From positions 323,131 to 387,130 of the forward strand of contig NZ_JBFBVU010000001.1 of NCBI RefSeq assembly GCF_040689105.1: a stretch of 64,000 bases of DNA, written 5' to 3'. Under the pieces are notes generated by a model. The model saw only the letters and a list, made by a program, of their open reading frames with translations. It made no database searches and was not told the DNA's origin. The stretch comes from Meridianimarinicoccus marinus. GTDB taxonomy: Bacteria > Pseudomonadota > Alphaproteobacteria > Rhodobacterales > Rhodobacteraceae. Of the stretch, positions 15,837 to 25,268 are shown piece after piece (position 1 is the stretch's first letter; each line of letters starts with the position of its first letter). The position numbers were made by a program, and so were the translations under genes.

Positions 15837-16430
15837 ATGCATGGACTGATCAACCGTGCGATTCAGTGTTTTGTGCGCGATACCTGCGGGCCCGACGCCT
15901 GGGAACGGCTGGCCCGCGTTGCCGAGCTTCCGCCATCGGGGTTCGAGGCGATGTTCGTCTACGATGACCAGATCACCGAACGCATGCTCGATGCCGCCGT
16001 GCTGCTGCTGGCCAAGCCCCGCGATGTGCTGCTTGAGGATGTGGGCACCTACCTGGTCTCCAACCCCAATGTAGAACCCCTGCGGCGGCTGCTGCGATTT
16101 GGCGGCGAGACGTTTCTGGAATTTCTGCAGACCGTGGATGATCTGCCGCGCCGGGCGCAATTGGCCCTTCCGGATCTGGAGCTTCCGGCGATCGAGGTGA
16201 TCGGGGTCGAAGAAGATACCTTTCGCATCGGCTGCCGCTGGGCGCACGCCGGATTTGGCCATGTCCTTGTGGGCATGCTGCGGACGCTGGCCGATGACTA
16301 TGGCGCGCTGGTGCTGCTGGATCACCACGGCTGCGAAGATCGGGTCGAAACCGTGACTGTGCAGGTGCTACGCGAAGGATTCGCGGTCGGCCGGCCGTTT
16401 CAACTGGCCTCCGAAGGGCGCGCATCGTGA
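15837..16430 (+). CDS. H-NOX-like protein lacking the heme-ligating histidine
   Basis: 197 residues with the full-length H-NOX (heme NO/oxygen binding) fold pattern, from MHGLINRAIQCFVRD to the C-terminal HVLVGMLRTLADDYGA. Where the family has proximal His (soluble guanylyl cyclase beta His105 in NLDALHDHL) this protein has Pro104 in TVDDLPRRA (codon CCG at 16146). The YxSxR heme-propionate motif is CRWAH at 133-137, so Tyr, Ser and Arg are all gone. Heme binding in the usual way is therefore unlikely. The stop overlaps the GTG start of the GGDEF gene (GTGA). H-NOX proteins commonly regulate such partners in response to NO; here the signal must differ. Confidence 0.82.
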   Translation: MHGLINRAIQCFVRDTCGPDAWERLARVAELPPSGFEAMFVYDDQITERMLDAAVLLLAKPRDVLLEDVGTYLVSNPNVEPLRRLLRFGGETFLEFLQTVDDLPRRAQLALPDLELPAIEVIGVEEDTFRIGCRWAHAGFGHVLVGMLRTLADDYGALVLLDHHGCEDRVETVTVQVLREGFAVGRPFQLASEGRAS

Positions 16431-17479
16431 CGCCGCCGGTGATTCTGGGGGCCGGCGACGGCGATGCACTGATGCCGCTGCACATGCGGCTGTCGCCCTG
16501 TGGCACGATCCTGCACACCGGGCCGACGCTGGCCAAGCTGCGCAAGGGCAGCACGCTGGTGGGCCGGAAGCTTTTCGATGTCTTTCGACTGCGCCGTCCG
16601 CATCTGACCGGCGCATCGCCGCAACTGGCGCGGCTGATCCGGCAACGGCTGCAAGTGCAGTTCCGCGAACCGCCGGAAACCTCGCTGAACGGGCTGATGG
16701 TGACCGATGCAACCGGCGAATCGCTGCTGGTGAATTTCTCTTTCGGAACAGGGTTGGTCGACGCCATCCGCGACTATGACCTGCACCTGCCGGATTTCGC
16801 CGCCACCGATCCCTCGATCGAAATGCTCTACCTGATCGAGGCCAATGCCACGGTTCTGGACGAATGGCGCCGCCTGAACTTGCGGCTGCAGTCTGCCAAG
16901 ATGGAGGCCGAGAAACAGGCCTATACAGACACGCTGACCGGCCTGCGCAACCGGCGCGCACTGGATCACGTCCTGGGACGGTTGGTCGACGCGGGGGAGC
17001 CGTTCGGCGTCATCCATCTGGACCTGGATTTCTTCAAGCAAGTCAACGACACGCTGGGCCATGCGGCTGGCGACCACGTGTTGCAGGTGGCGGCCAAGGT
17101 CATGGTGCAGACTACGCGGGCGCAGGACACGCTGATCCGTGCCGGGGGCGATGAATTCGTGATCCTGCTGCCGGGCACCGTGGATCATGGCCATCTTCTG
17201 CGCCTGGCCGAACGGCTGATTGAACGGCTGGAGGTGCCGATCCCCTTCGGCGATGATCTCTGCCGCATCTCGGGCAGCGCCGGGATCACGGTCTGCCACG
17301 GCGGCGGCAAACCTGCCGACGCGGTGTTGCAAGAAGCGGATGAGGCGCTTTACGCCTCGAAGGCGCGCGGTCGCGGATGCGCCACGATGTACCGCGCCGT
17401 CAAAGGCGCCAAGGTGGCGCCTTTCGAGCGGAAGCCCGCAAAGGGCGACGACGGTCCCACCACTGCGGCCAGTGGGTAA
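16427..17479 (+). CDS. HNOBA-like sensor diguanylate cyclase partner of the H-NOX protein
   Basis: 350 residues, GTG start overlapping the H-NOX stop. Residues about 10-145 resemble the H-NOX-associated (HNOBA) PAS-like domain: LSPCGTILHTGPTLAKLR, LFDVFRLRRPH, LNGLMVTD. A short coiled coil (RLNLRLQSAKMEAEKQAY) leads to a GGDEF domain with intact active site AGGDEF (240-244) and an inhibitory RxxD (RAQD, 231-234), so it should synthesise cyclic di-GMP. Translational coupling indicates a stoichiometric complex with the degenerate H-NOX protein. No EAL domain is present. The C-terminal 30 residues are low-complexity. Confidence 0.85.
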   Translation: MTPPVILGAGDGDALMPLHMRLSPCGTILHTGPTLAKLRKGSTLVGRKLFDVFRLRRPHLTGASPQLARLIRQRLQVQFREPPETSLNGLMVTDATGESLLVNFSFGTGLVDAIRDYDLHLPDFAATDPSIEMLYLIEANATVLDEWRRLNLRLQSAKMEAEKQAYTDTLTGLRNRRALDHVLGRLVDAGEPFGVIHLDLDFFKQVNDTLGHAAGDHVLQVAAKVMVQTTRAQDTLIRAGGDEFVILLPGTVDHGHLLRLAERLIERLEVPIPFGDDLCRISGSAGITVCHGGGKPADAVLQEADEALYASKARGRGCATMYRAVKGAKVAPFERKPAKGDDGPTTAASG

Positions 17480-17544
17480 CGCCGCCTTTACCCATCGCCG
17501 GGCAGTCAGGTCCGGATCAGGGGGCGGGAACCGGCGAGGCGGGT

Positions 17545-18114
17545 TCAGGCGGAAATCGGACCCCGTGCCAGCGCGGCCACGCCGGTGCGCGCGATCTCGA
17601 CCAGACCCAGCGGACGCATCAGGTCGGCGAAAGCATCGACTTTCTCGGGCGTGCCGGTGATTTCGAAAACGAAGCTGCGCAACGACGTATCGACGACGCT
17701 GGCCCGGAAAATATCGGCAACGCGCAGCGCCTCGACCCGGCGCTCGCCCTCGCTTTCAACCTTGACCAGGGCCAGTTCACGTTCGACGGCCGCCCCTTCC
17801 ACGGTCAGATCATGCACATCATGCACCGGCACCATGCGCGCCAGCTGGGCCTTGATCTGCTCGATCACTTGCGGGGTGCCGACGGTGACGATGGTGATCC
17901 GCGAGCGATGCCCGGTGTGGTCGATCTCGGCCACGGTCAGGCTTTCGATGTTATAGCCGCGCCCGGAAAACAGGCCGATCACACGGGCCAGAACACCGGC
18001 TTCGTTGTCGACCACCACGGCCAGGGTGTGACGCTCGATGGTCTCGCCCAGATGACTGCGCAGGTCATAGGCAGAGTGCTTCGAAGTGCCCTTCTTGATG
18101 TGTAGCGGAGACAC
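17545..18114 (-). CDS. ilvH: Acetolactate synthase small (regulatory) subunit
   Basis: 189 residues. Regulatory ACT-domain partner of the catalytic subunit, conferring valine feedback on the first common step of branched-chain amino acid synthesis. The ACT domain begins with RHTLAVVVDNEAGVLARVIGLFSGRGYNIESLTV, the signature of IlvH, followed by the C-terminal ALS regulatory domain (ALVKVESEGERRVEAL). Start is GTG 18114 with GGAA 6 bp upstream; the frame is open 13 codons further. It lies 114 bp after ilvI with a strong internal hairpin between them and should be co-transcribed with it. Confidence 0.95.
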   Translation of the reverse strand: MSPLHIKKGTSKHSAYDLRSHLGETIERHTLAVVVDNEAGVLARVIGLFSGRGYNIESLTVAEIDHTGHRSRITIVTVGTPQVIEQIKAQLARMVPVHDVHDLTVEGAAVERELALVKVESEGERRVEALRVADIFRASVVDTSLRSFVFEITGTPEKVDAFADLMRPLGLVEIARTGVAALARGPISA

Positions 18115-18137
18115 GTGACGTTCCTTTCTGTGTCGAA

Positions 18138-18170
18138 CCCGCGCGGCGGACATGCGTTGCGCCGCGCGGG
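18138..18170 (-). other. Intra-operon hairpin between ilvI and ilvH
   Basis: Perfect 11-bp GC-rich inverted repeat CCCGCGCGGCG / CGCCGCGCGGG around an 11-nt loop in the ilvI-ilvH gap. No T tract follows, so it is more likely an mRNA-stabilising or processing structure than a terminator. Confidence 0.5.
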
Positions 18171-18228
18171 TGGGGGCAATGCCCCCGAAAACTGTGTTGC
18201 CGAAAGCCGCCTTGGCCGCGGATCCGGG

Positions 18229-19980
<1,752 letters not shown>

Positions 19981-20024
19981 CGCTTTGCTCCGTGCTTTCG
20001 TCTTGCGATCTGTTCTGTCGACAT

Positions 20025-20050
20025 AAAAAAACCCCCGGTTTCGTCGGGGG
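20025..20050 (-). terminator. Attenuator terminator before ilvI
   Basis: On the minus strand CCCCCG-ACGAAAC-CGGGGG followed by seven T: a strong intrinsic terminator located 45 bp before the ilvI start. Its 5' arm overlaps by 2 nt the downstream arm of the antiterminator hairpin (20049-20058 with 20083-20092), so the two structures exclude each other. Confidence 0.88.
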
Positions 20051-20092
20051 CGCATGGGATCATATTGTGGTGCCGTTACCGGCCCATGCGCC
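20049..20092 (-). promoter_or_regulatory. Antiterminator hairpin of the ilvIH leader
   Basis: Perfect 10-bp inverted repeat: GGCGCATGGG (inside the Trp-Arg-Met-Gly codons of the leader peptide) with CCCATGCGCC just before the terminator. If a ribosome stalls earlier, at the Ile/Leu/Val codons, this pairing can form and block the terminator; if it reaches the stop codon, the first arm is covered. Confidence 0.8.
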
Positions 20093-20123
20093 ATTTTCCA
20101 ACTTCTACTACAAGAATTTTCAC
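20076..20123 (-). CDS. ilvIH leader peptide (branched-chain amino acid control codons)
   Basis: Fifteen-residue reading frame, GTG start, sequence VKILVVEVGKWRMGR then TAA. Five of the first eight residues are branched-chain amino acids (Ile3, Leu4, Val5, Val6, Val8). AGGAG lies 8 bp upstream of the GTG. It sits in front of an antiterminator/terminator pair and ilvI, the standard layout of translation-coupled attenuation. The peptide itself is expected to have no other role. Confidence 0.85.
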   Translation of the reverse strand: MKILVVEVGKWRMGR

Positions 20124-20151
20124 GTCTTGGACTCCTGTTCTGGGCGCTGAC

Positions 20152-20178
20152 ATTATGACCGGCCTGAAAGGGCGTCAA
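20152..20178 (-). promoter_or_regulatory. Candidate sigma-70 promoter of the ilvIH leader
   Basis: TTGACG and CATAAT separated by 15 bp on the minus strand, about 30 bp upstream of the leader peptide start. Both hexamers are 5/6 matches but the spacer is short. Confidence 0.4.
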
Positions 20179-20271
20179 CCGCTAATCTGGGCATTTTCGT
20201 TGCGCCACCCGGGTCGGGTGGCGCAAGAATGTGACGCAGATTGCCGCAACAGGGCAACGTCTGGCGTCGGG

Positions 20272-23028
20272 TCAGCTGTCTTCGGGGCCCATGTCGGCGT
20301 CGGCTTCCGCGTCGTCTTCGCCCTGATCGGCGATGCGGGCGACCGAGACGACCTCTTCTCCATCGGCCGTGTTGAACACCTTGACGCCACCGGCCGCGCG
20401 CGACCGGAACGAGATGCCGTCGACGGGGCAGCGGATCGACTGGCCGGTCGAGGTCGCCAGCATGATCTGGTCGTCCAGTTCCACATGGAAGCAGGCCACC
20501 ACCGGTCCACCGCGCAGGGCGCGGTCCATAGCCATGACCCCCATGCCGCCCCGGCCCTTGACCGGATAGTCATGCGAAGAGGTCAGCTTGCCCGAGCCGC
20601 CCGAGGTGATGGTCAGCAGCAGATGCTCGGCCGCCGACATCTCGGCATAGCGGGCCTGGCTCAGCGCCTCATCCTCGACCGCATCTTCCTCGTCCGGCAC
20701 CTCGACATCCTCGACCATGCCTTCCACGGCGCGCCGCATCTTCAGATAGGCGGCGCGTTCGCCCGGCGTGGCATCGAAATTGCGGATCGTGGTCATGGCG
20801 ACGACGAAATCGCCCTCGGCCAACCGGATGCCGCGCACCCCGGTGCTGTCGCGGCCCTTGAACACCCGCACGTCGGTCGAGCGGAACCGCATGGCCCGGC
20901 CCAGAGCCGTGACCAGCATCACGTCGTCTTCCTCGGCGCAGATGCGGGCGCGGACCAGTGAAACGCCTTCGGGCAGCTTCATGGCGATCTTGCCGTTGCG
21001 CTTGACGTTGGTGAAATCCGACATCGCGTTGCGGCGCACGTCGCCGGCCGAGGTGGCAAAGACGATCTGCAGGTTGGCCCAGTCTTCCTCGGCCACGTCG
21101 ATGGGCAGGATCGCGGCGATGGACACGCCATGTTCGATCGGCAGGATGCTGACCAGCGGCTTGCCCTTGGCGTTGCGGCCGCCCTGCGGCAGGCGCCATG
21201 TCTTCAGGTTGTAGACCATGCCCGAGGTGGTGAAGACCAGCAGCGGGGTGTGGGTGTTGGCGACGAACAGGGTGGTGACCACGTCGTCATCCTTGGTGGC
21301 CATCCCCGACAGCCCCTTGCCGCCGCGCTTTTGCGAGCGGTATTCGGCCAGCGGCGTGCGCTTGATATAGCCCGACTGGGTGACCGTCACGACCATGTCT
21401 TCACGCTCGATCAGGTCCTCGTCTTCCATGTCGCCGGACCATTCGGTGATCTCGGTGCGGCGCGGCACGGCGAACAGGTCCTTCACCTCGCGCAGCTCGT
21501 CCGAGATGATCGACAGGATCCGCTCGCGCGAGCGCAGGATGTCCAGATAGTCGCGGATCTTGGCGGCCAGTTCCTGCAACTCGTCGGTCACTTCGCGCAC
21601 GCCCAGCTGGGTCAGGCGCTGCAACCGCAGTTCCAGGATGGCTCGGGCCTGAACCTCGGACAGGTAATAGGTGCCGTCCTCGTTCACGGTGTGGGACGGA
21701 TCGTCGATCAGCCGGATGAAGTCGGCGATGTCATGAGCGGGCCAGCGGCGCTCCATCAGCTTGGCGCGGGCCTCGGGCGCATCGGCCGAGGCGCGGATCG
21801 TGGCCACGACCTCATCGACGTTCGACACCGCCACGGCCAGACCGCACAGCACGTGGCTGCGTTCGCGCGCCTTGCGCAGATCATGCGCGGTGCGGCGGGC
21901 GACGACCTCTTCGCGGAAGTCGATGAAGGCGGTCAGGAATTTGCGCAGGGTCAGTTGTTCGGGCCGGCCGCCATTCAGCGCCAGCATGTTGCAGCCGAAC
22001 GACGTCTGCATCGGGGTGAAGCGGAACAGCTGGTTCAGCACCACGTCGGGGGTGGCGTCGCGCTTCAGCTCGATCACCACGCGGACGCCGATGCGGTCGG
22101 ATTCGTCCTGGATATGGGCGATGCCTTCCAGCTTCTTGTCGCGCACCAGATCGGCGATCTTTTCGATCATGGTGGCCTTGTTCACCTGGTAGGGGATCTC
22201 GTCCAGGATGATGGCGAAGCGATCCTTGCGGATTTCCTCGATCCGGGTCTTGGCGCGCAGGATGACCGAGCCGCGCCCTTCCAGATAGGCCTTGCGCGCG
22301 CCCGAGCGGCCCAGCATCAGCCCGCCGGTCGGAAAGTCGGGGCCGGGGATGAATTGCATCAGGTCGATGCTGTCGAGATCCGGATCCTCGATCAGCGCCA
22401 GCGTGGCGTCGATGACCTCGCCCAGGTTGTGCGGCGGAATATTGGTGGCCATGCCGACGGCGATGCCGCCCGCGCCGTTGACCAGCATGTTGGGAAACCG
22501 GGCCGGCAGAACCGTGGGCTCCAGGTCCTTGCCGTCATAGTTGTCCTGAAAATCGACCGTCTCTTTCTCGATGTCCGCCAGCAGCTGGGCCGCGGGCTTG
22601 TCCATCCGGACCTCGGTGTAACGCATGGCCGCCGGGCTGTCGCCGTCCATCGAACCGAAGTTGCCCTGCCCATCCAGCAGCGGCAGCGACATCGAGAAAT
22701 CCTGCGCCATCCGCACCAGCGCGTCATAGATCGCGCTGTCGCCATGGGGGTGGTATTTCCCCATCACGTCGCCCACCGGGCGGGCCGATTTGCGATAGGG
22801 CTTGTCGTGGCCGTTGCCGGTTTCATGCATGGCGTAAAGTATCCGCCGGTGCACCGGTTTCAACCCGTCGCGCAGGTCGGGAATCGCCCGGCTGACGATC
22901 ACGCTCATCGCATAGTCCAGGTAGGACGACTTCATCTCCTCGGCGATCGAGATGGTCGGCCCCGCGTATCCTTTCGGCTCGCCGGGATTTTCGTCTTCGT
23001 TTTCAGGAGTTTCTGGCGTGTCGGTCAC
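20272..23028 (-). CDS. gyrA: DNA gyrase subunit A
   Basis: 918 residues. Breaks and rejoins DNA in the gyrase A2B2 complex. The quinolone-resistance region reads YHPHGDSAIYD, with wild-type Ser and Asp at the positions corresponding to E. coli 83 and 87; the catalytic tyrosine is in AAMRYTE. The GyrA box that wraps DNA is present as QKRGGKGLSG. The tail is acidic (EDDAEADADMGPEDS). Start is GTG 23028; the first 18 residues are an acidic extension. It is monocistronic, with 189 bp to the divergent usg gene. Confidence 0.97.
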   Translation of the reverse strand: MTDTPETPENEDENPGEPKGYAGPTISIAEEMKSSYLDYAMSVIVSRAIPDLRDGLKPVHRRILYAMHETGNGHDKPYRKSARPVGDVMGKYHPHGDSAIYDALVRMAQDFSMSLPLLDGQGNFGSMDGDSPAAMRYTEVRMDKPAAQLLADIEKETVDFQDNYDGKDLEPTVLPARFPNMLVNGAGGIAVGMATNIPPHNLGEVIDATLALIEDPDLDSIDLMQFIPGPDFPTGGLMLGRSGARKAYLEGRGSVILRAKTRIEEIRKDRFAIILDEIPYQVNKATMIEKIADLVRDKKLEGIAHIQDESDRIGVRVVIELKRDATPDVVLNQLFRFTPMQTSFGCNMLALNGGRPEQLTLRKFLTAFIDFREEVVARRTAHDLRKARERSHVLCGLAVAVSNVDEVVATIRASADAPEARAKLMERRWPAHDIADFIRLIDDPSHTVNEDGTYYLSEVQARAILELRLQRLTQLGVREVTDELQELAAKIRDYLDILRSRERILSIISDELREVKDLFAVPRRTEITEWSGDMEDEDLIEREDMVVTVTQSGYIKRTPLAEYRSQKRGGKGLSGMATKDDDVVTTLFVANTHTPLLVFTTSGMVYNLKTWRLPQGGRNAKGKPLVSILPIEHGVSIAAILPIDVAEEDWANLQIVFATSAGDVRRNAMSDFTNVKRNGKIAMKLPEGVSLVRARICAEEDDVMLVTALGRAMRFRSTDVRVFKGRDSTGVRGIRLAEGDFVVAMTTIRNFDATPGERAAYLKMRRAVEGMVEDVEVPDEEDAVEDEALSQARYAEMSAAEHLLLTITSGGSGKLTSSHDYPVKGRGGMGVMAMDRALRGGPVVACFHVELDDQIMLATSTGQSIRCPVDGISFRSRAAGGVKVFNTADGEEVVSVARIADQGEDDAEADADMGPEDS

Positions 23029-23217
23029 AGAGGTGGCCTTTGCTGCTCGGGCGCTTGTCGTTGGTTCGGGACGTTATACCACCACGCCGCAAAAACCTGC
23101 AATGCGCCTGTTACATGCTCATCGCCGTGTCGCTCGCGAAAGATAACGATCTGTTTCGTTTGAGTTTTAACTTTTTGGGCGCAAACTGAAGGCGTTCCAC
23201 TCAGCAAGAGGTGTCGA

Positions 23218-23505
23218 ATGGAGAACCGTGAAACCGAGTTGATGTTGAAAGGCTATGGTCTGACCACGGCCGAGGTTTACTACCGGATGCCGGATTTTCA
23301 GAGCGTGCTGAACAGCTTCATCTGGCAGGAATACGATCTGGCGCCGGATCATCCGCGTCTGTTCGAATTCATCGAATTCTGGCAGCGGGAAATCGACGGC
23401 CCCCTGCATTCCGTGCGTTTTACCCACCGCAAGATGATTTCGCCGGGGGAATGGCGCAACGTGATCGGGGAATTCAGTGTCGATGGCGGCCTGACGCTGC
23501 ACTAG
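23218..23505 (+). CDS. usg: Usg family protein
   Basis: 95 residues, small and soluble: LMLKGYGLTTAEVYYRMPDFQSVLNSFIWQEYDLAPDHPRLFEFIEFWQ is the highly conserved Usg core. Usg was first described next to tryptophan genes in alphaproteobacteria and has no known biochemical function; here no trp gene is near. ATG 23218 follows AAGAGGTG. The stop codon overlaps by 2 nt the stop of the convergent dsbB. Confidence 0.88.
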   Translation: MENRETELMLKGYGLTTAEVYYRMPDFQSVLNSFIWQEYDLAPDHPRLFEFIEFWQREIDGPLHSVRFTHRKMISPGEWRNVIGEFSVDGGLTLH

Positions 23506-23975
23506 GCGCGGCGCAGGGCCACCAGCCACAGCGCCATGAAGACAAAGGACGCCACGGCGTTCCAGCTGGGCATCGACAGGCCCAGCATCTCCCACGAGAT
23601 CTGGTCGCACATGACCAGCGGCGTGGCGCTGTCCATGCTCAGCAGATCGGTGCCGGACAGGCCGCTGAGGGTATCGCCGCTGCCGGTACAGGAGGTGGGG
23701 CCGGCCCACCACTTGCGCTCGATGCCAGTGTGATAGATGCCAAGCGCGCCGGTGGTGGCCGCGGTCAGTGCGCCAAGCGCATAGACGATGCGCGCGGGCC
23801 AGATCAGCAGCAGGGCGCCCAGCAGTATCGCCGCCGCGTGGGGCCAGCGTTGCCAAAGGCAGATCGGGCAGGGCGCCAACCCGCCAATATGTTGGAAGGC
23901 GAAGGCGCCCAGCAGCAGGCCCAGCGACCCAGCCGCCGCCGCCAGCCCGATCACACGTGCAGGGATCATCGACAT
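23502..23975 (-). CDS. dsbB: Disulfide bond formation protein DsbB
   Basis: 157 residues, four membrane helices. It reoxidises DsbA and passes electrons to quinone. The first redox pair is Cys36/Cys39 in GGLAPCPICLWQRWPH, and the second periplasmic loop carries Cys96 (PTSCTG) and Cys123 (VMCDQ), matching the four essential cysteines of E. coli DsbB. ATG 23975 shares one base with the stop of the YqaA-like gene (TGATG), so the pair is coupled; Met3 is a second possible start. DsbA is not in the window. Confidence 0.9.
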   Translation of the reverse strand: MSMIPARVIGLAAAAGSLGLLLGAFAFQHIGGLAPCPICLWQRWPHAAAILLGALLLIWPARIVYALGALTAATTGALGIYHTGIERKWWAGPTSCTGSGDTLSGLSGTDLLSMDSATPLVMCDQISWEMLGLSMPSWNAVASFVFMALWLVALRRA

Positions 23976-24553
23976 CACAGGAATTTCACCACGTAGAATC
24001 CGCCCAACAACAGGGCCACGAAAAGCGTGAACATCAGACCCAACCGTTTCTCGATGAAGTCGCGGATGGGAGGGCCGAATTTCCAAAGCAGCCCGGCCAC
24101 GATGAAGAACCGCAGTCCGCGTGCGACCACCGAGGCCACCATGAACACCGGCAGCGACAGCGCGGTGGAGCCCGACAGGATGGTGATCACCTTGTAGGGG
24201 AAGGGCGTAACCCCGGCCACCAGCACCGCCCAGGCGCCCCATTCGTTGTAGCGCAGCGCGAATTCGTCGAAATAGGCATCCTTGCCGTAGAACTCCAGAA
24301 CCGGGCGGCCCACGGTGTCGAACAGCGCGTATCCGATGTAATAGCCAAACAGCCCGCCCAGCACGGAACTGACCGTGGCGATGCCGGCGATCAGCCAGGC
24401 GCGTCTTGGCGCGGCCAGGATCATCGGGATCATCAGGATGTCGGGCGGGATCGGAAACACCGAGCTTTCGACGAAGGCCACGAAGGCCAGGGCCATAAGG
24501 GCATAGCGGGTCTCGGCAAGACCCATGGTCCACTCGTACAAACGTCTGATCAT
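23975..24553 (-). CDS. YqaA/DedA-like (VTT domain) membrane protein
   Basis: 192 residues, several membrane spans. The DedA-type motifs FVESSVFPIPPDILMIPMIL and GVTPFPYKVITILSG identify the VTT (SNARE-associated) domain, and the size matches the YqaA branch. Members act in membrane homeostasis and possibly lipid flipping. A strong GGAGGTG lies 5 bp before ATG 24553. It is translationally coupled to dsbB, an arrangement common in Rhodobacterales. The transported molecule is unknown. Confidence 0.87.
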   Translation of the reverse strand: MIRRLYEWTMGLAETRYALMALAFVAFVESSVFPIPPDILMIPMILAAPRRAWLIAGIATVSSVLGGLFGYYIGYALFDTVGRPVLEFYGKDAYFDEFALRYNEWGAWAVLVAGVTPFPYKVITILSGSTALSLPVFMVASVVARGLRFFIVAGLLWKFGPPIRDFIEKRLGLMFTLFVALLLGGFYVVKFL

Positions 24554-24683
24554 CAAAACACCTCCGACCGTTCCCATGGCTATGGCGGGCTGCGCCAAGG
24601 TGGTCAAGACCGCTGCCGTCGCAGAACCGCGTTGCGCTTGGGGGCGGCTTTGCGCTAGCTCGCCGCTGTAACGGAACGGGCGG

Positions 24684-25268
24684 ATGATGCTGGCACCCAA
24701 GGCGGAACAACGGATCGGGCGCGGGCTGGGCTGGCTGGCGGGCGCGCTGGCCCTGTGTGGCGGCGCGGTGCTGCTGGGCATGGCCTCGGTCGTGGTGATT
24801 TCCGTTGTCGGACGGGCGCTTGGCTGGGCCGGGCTGGGGCCGGTGACCGGTGACTTCGAGCTGGTCGAGATGGGCTGCGCCATCGCGGTTTTCGCTTTCC
24901 TGCCGTGGTGCCAGATGCGCCGCGCCCATGTCACCGTCGATCTTGTCAGCCACGCCCTTGGCCCGCGCCCGCATGCGGGGCTGGGCTGCCTGGGCGACAT
25001 GATGCTGACCCTGTGCTCGGGCGTTATCCTGTGGCGGTTCTGGCTGGGCTTCACCGAGAAGTTTCCCCATGGCAGCGAGGCGTTCCGCGCCCGGCTCGGC
25101 ATGGGCCAAGCGCCATGGTTCCCCGAAACCACCTATGAATTGCAGATCCCGGTGTGGATTCCCTTCGGGCTGGCGCTGATCGGGGCGGGGCTGTTTTTCG
25201 TGGTCTGCCTGTATTCGGTCTGGCGCAGCCTGAACTGGACCCTCGCCGGGCGGGAGCCGGGCGCGTGA
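24684..25268 (+). CDS. TRAP transporter small permease (DctQ type)
   Basis: 194 residues with four hydrophobic helices. Family patterns: VVVISVVGRALGWAG and ELVEMGCAIAVFAFLPWCQMRRAHVTVDLV, the DctQ signature. TRAP systems use an ion gradient to take up organic acids with a periplasmic binding protein. It overlaps the large permease gene by 4 bp (GTGA). No binding protein gene is next to the pair, which is unusual for a TRAP operon. Substrate unknown. Confidence 0.9.
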   Translation: MMLAPKAEQRIGRGLGWLAGALALCGGAVLLGMASVVVISVVGRALGWAGLGPVTGDFELVEMGCAIAVFAFLPWCQMRRAHVTVDLVSHALGPRPHAGLGCLGDMMLTLCSGVILWRFWLGFTEKFPHGSEAFRARLGMGQAPWFPETTYELQIPVWIPFGLALIGAGLFFVVCLYSVWRSLNWTLAGREPGA

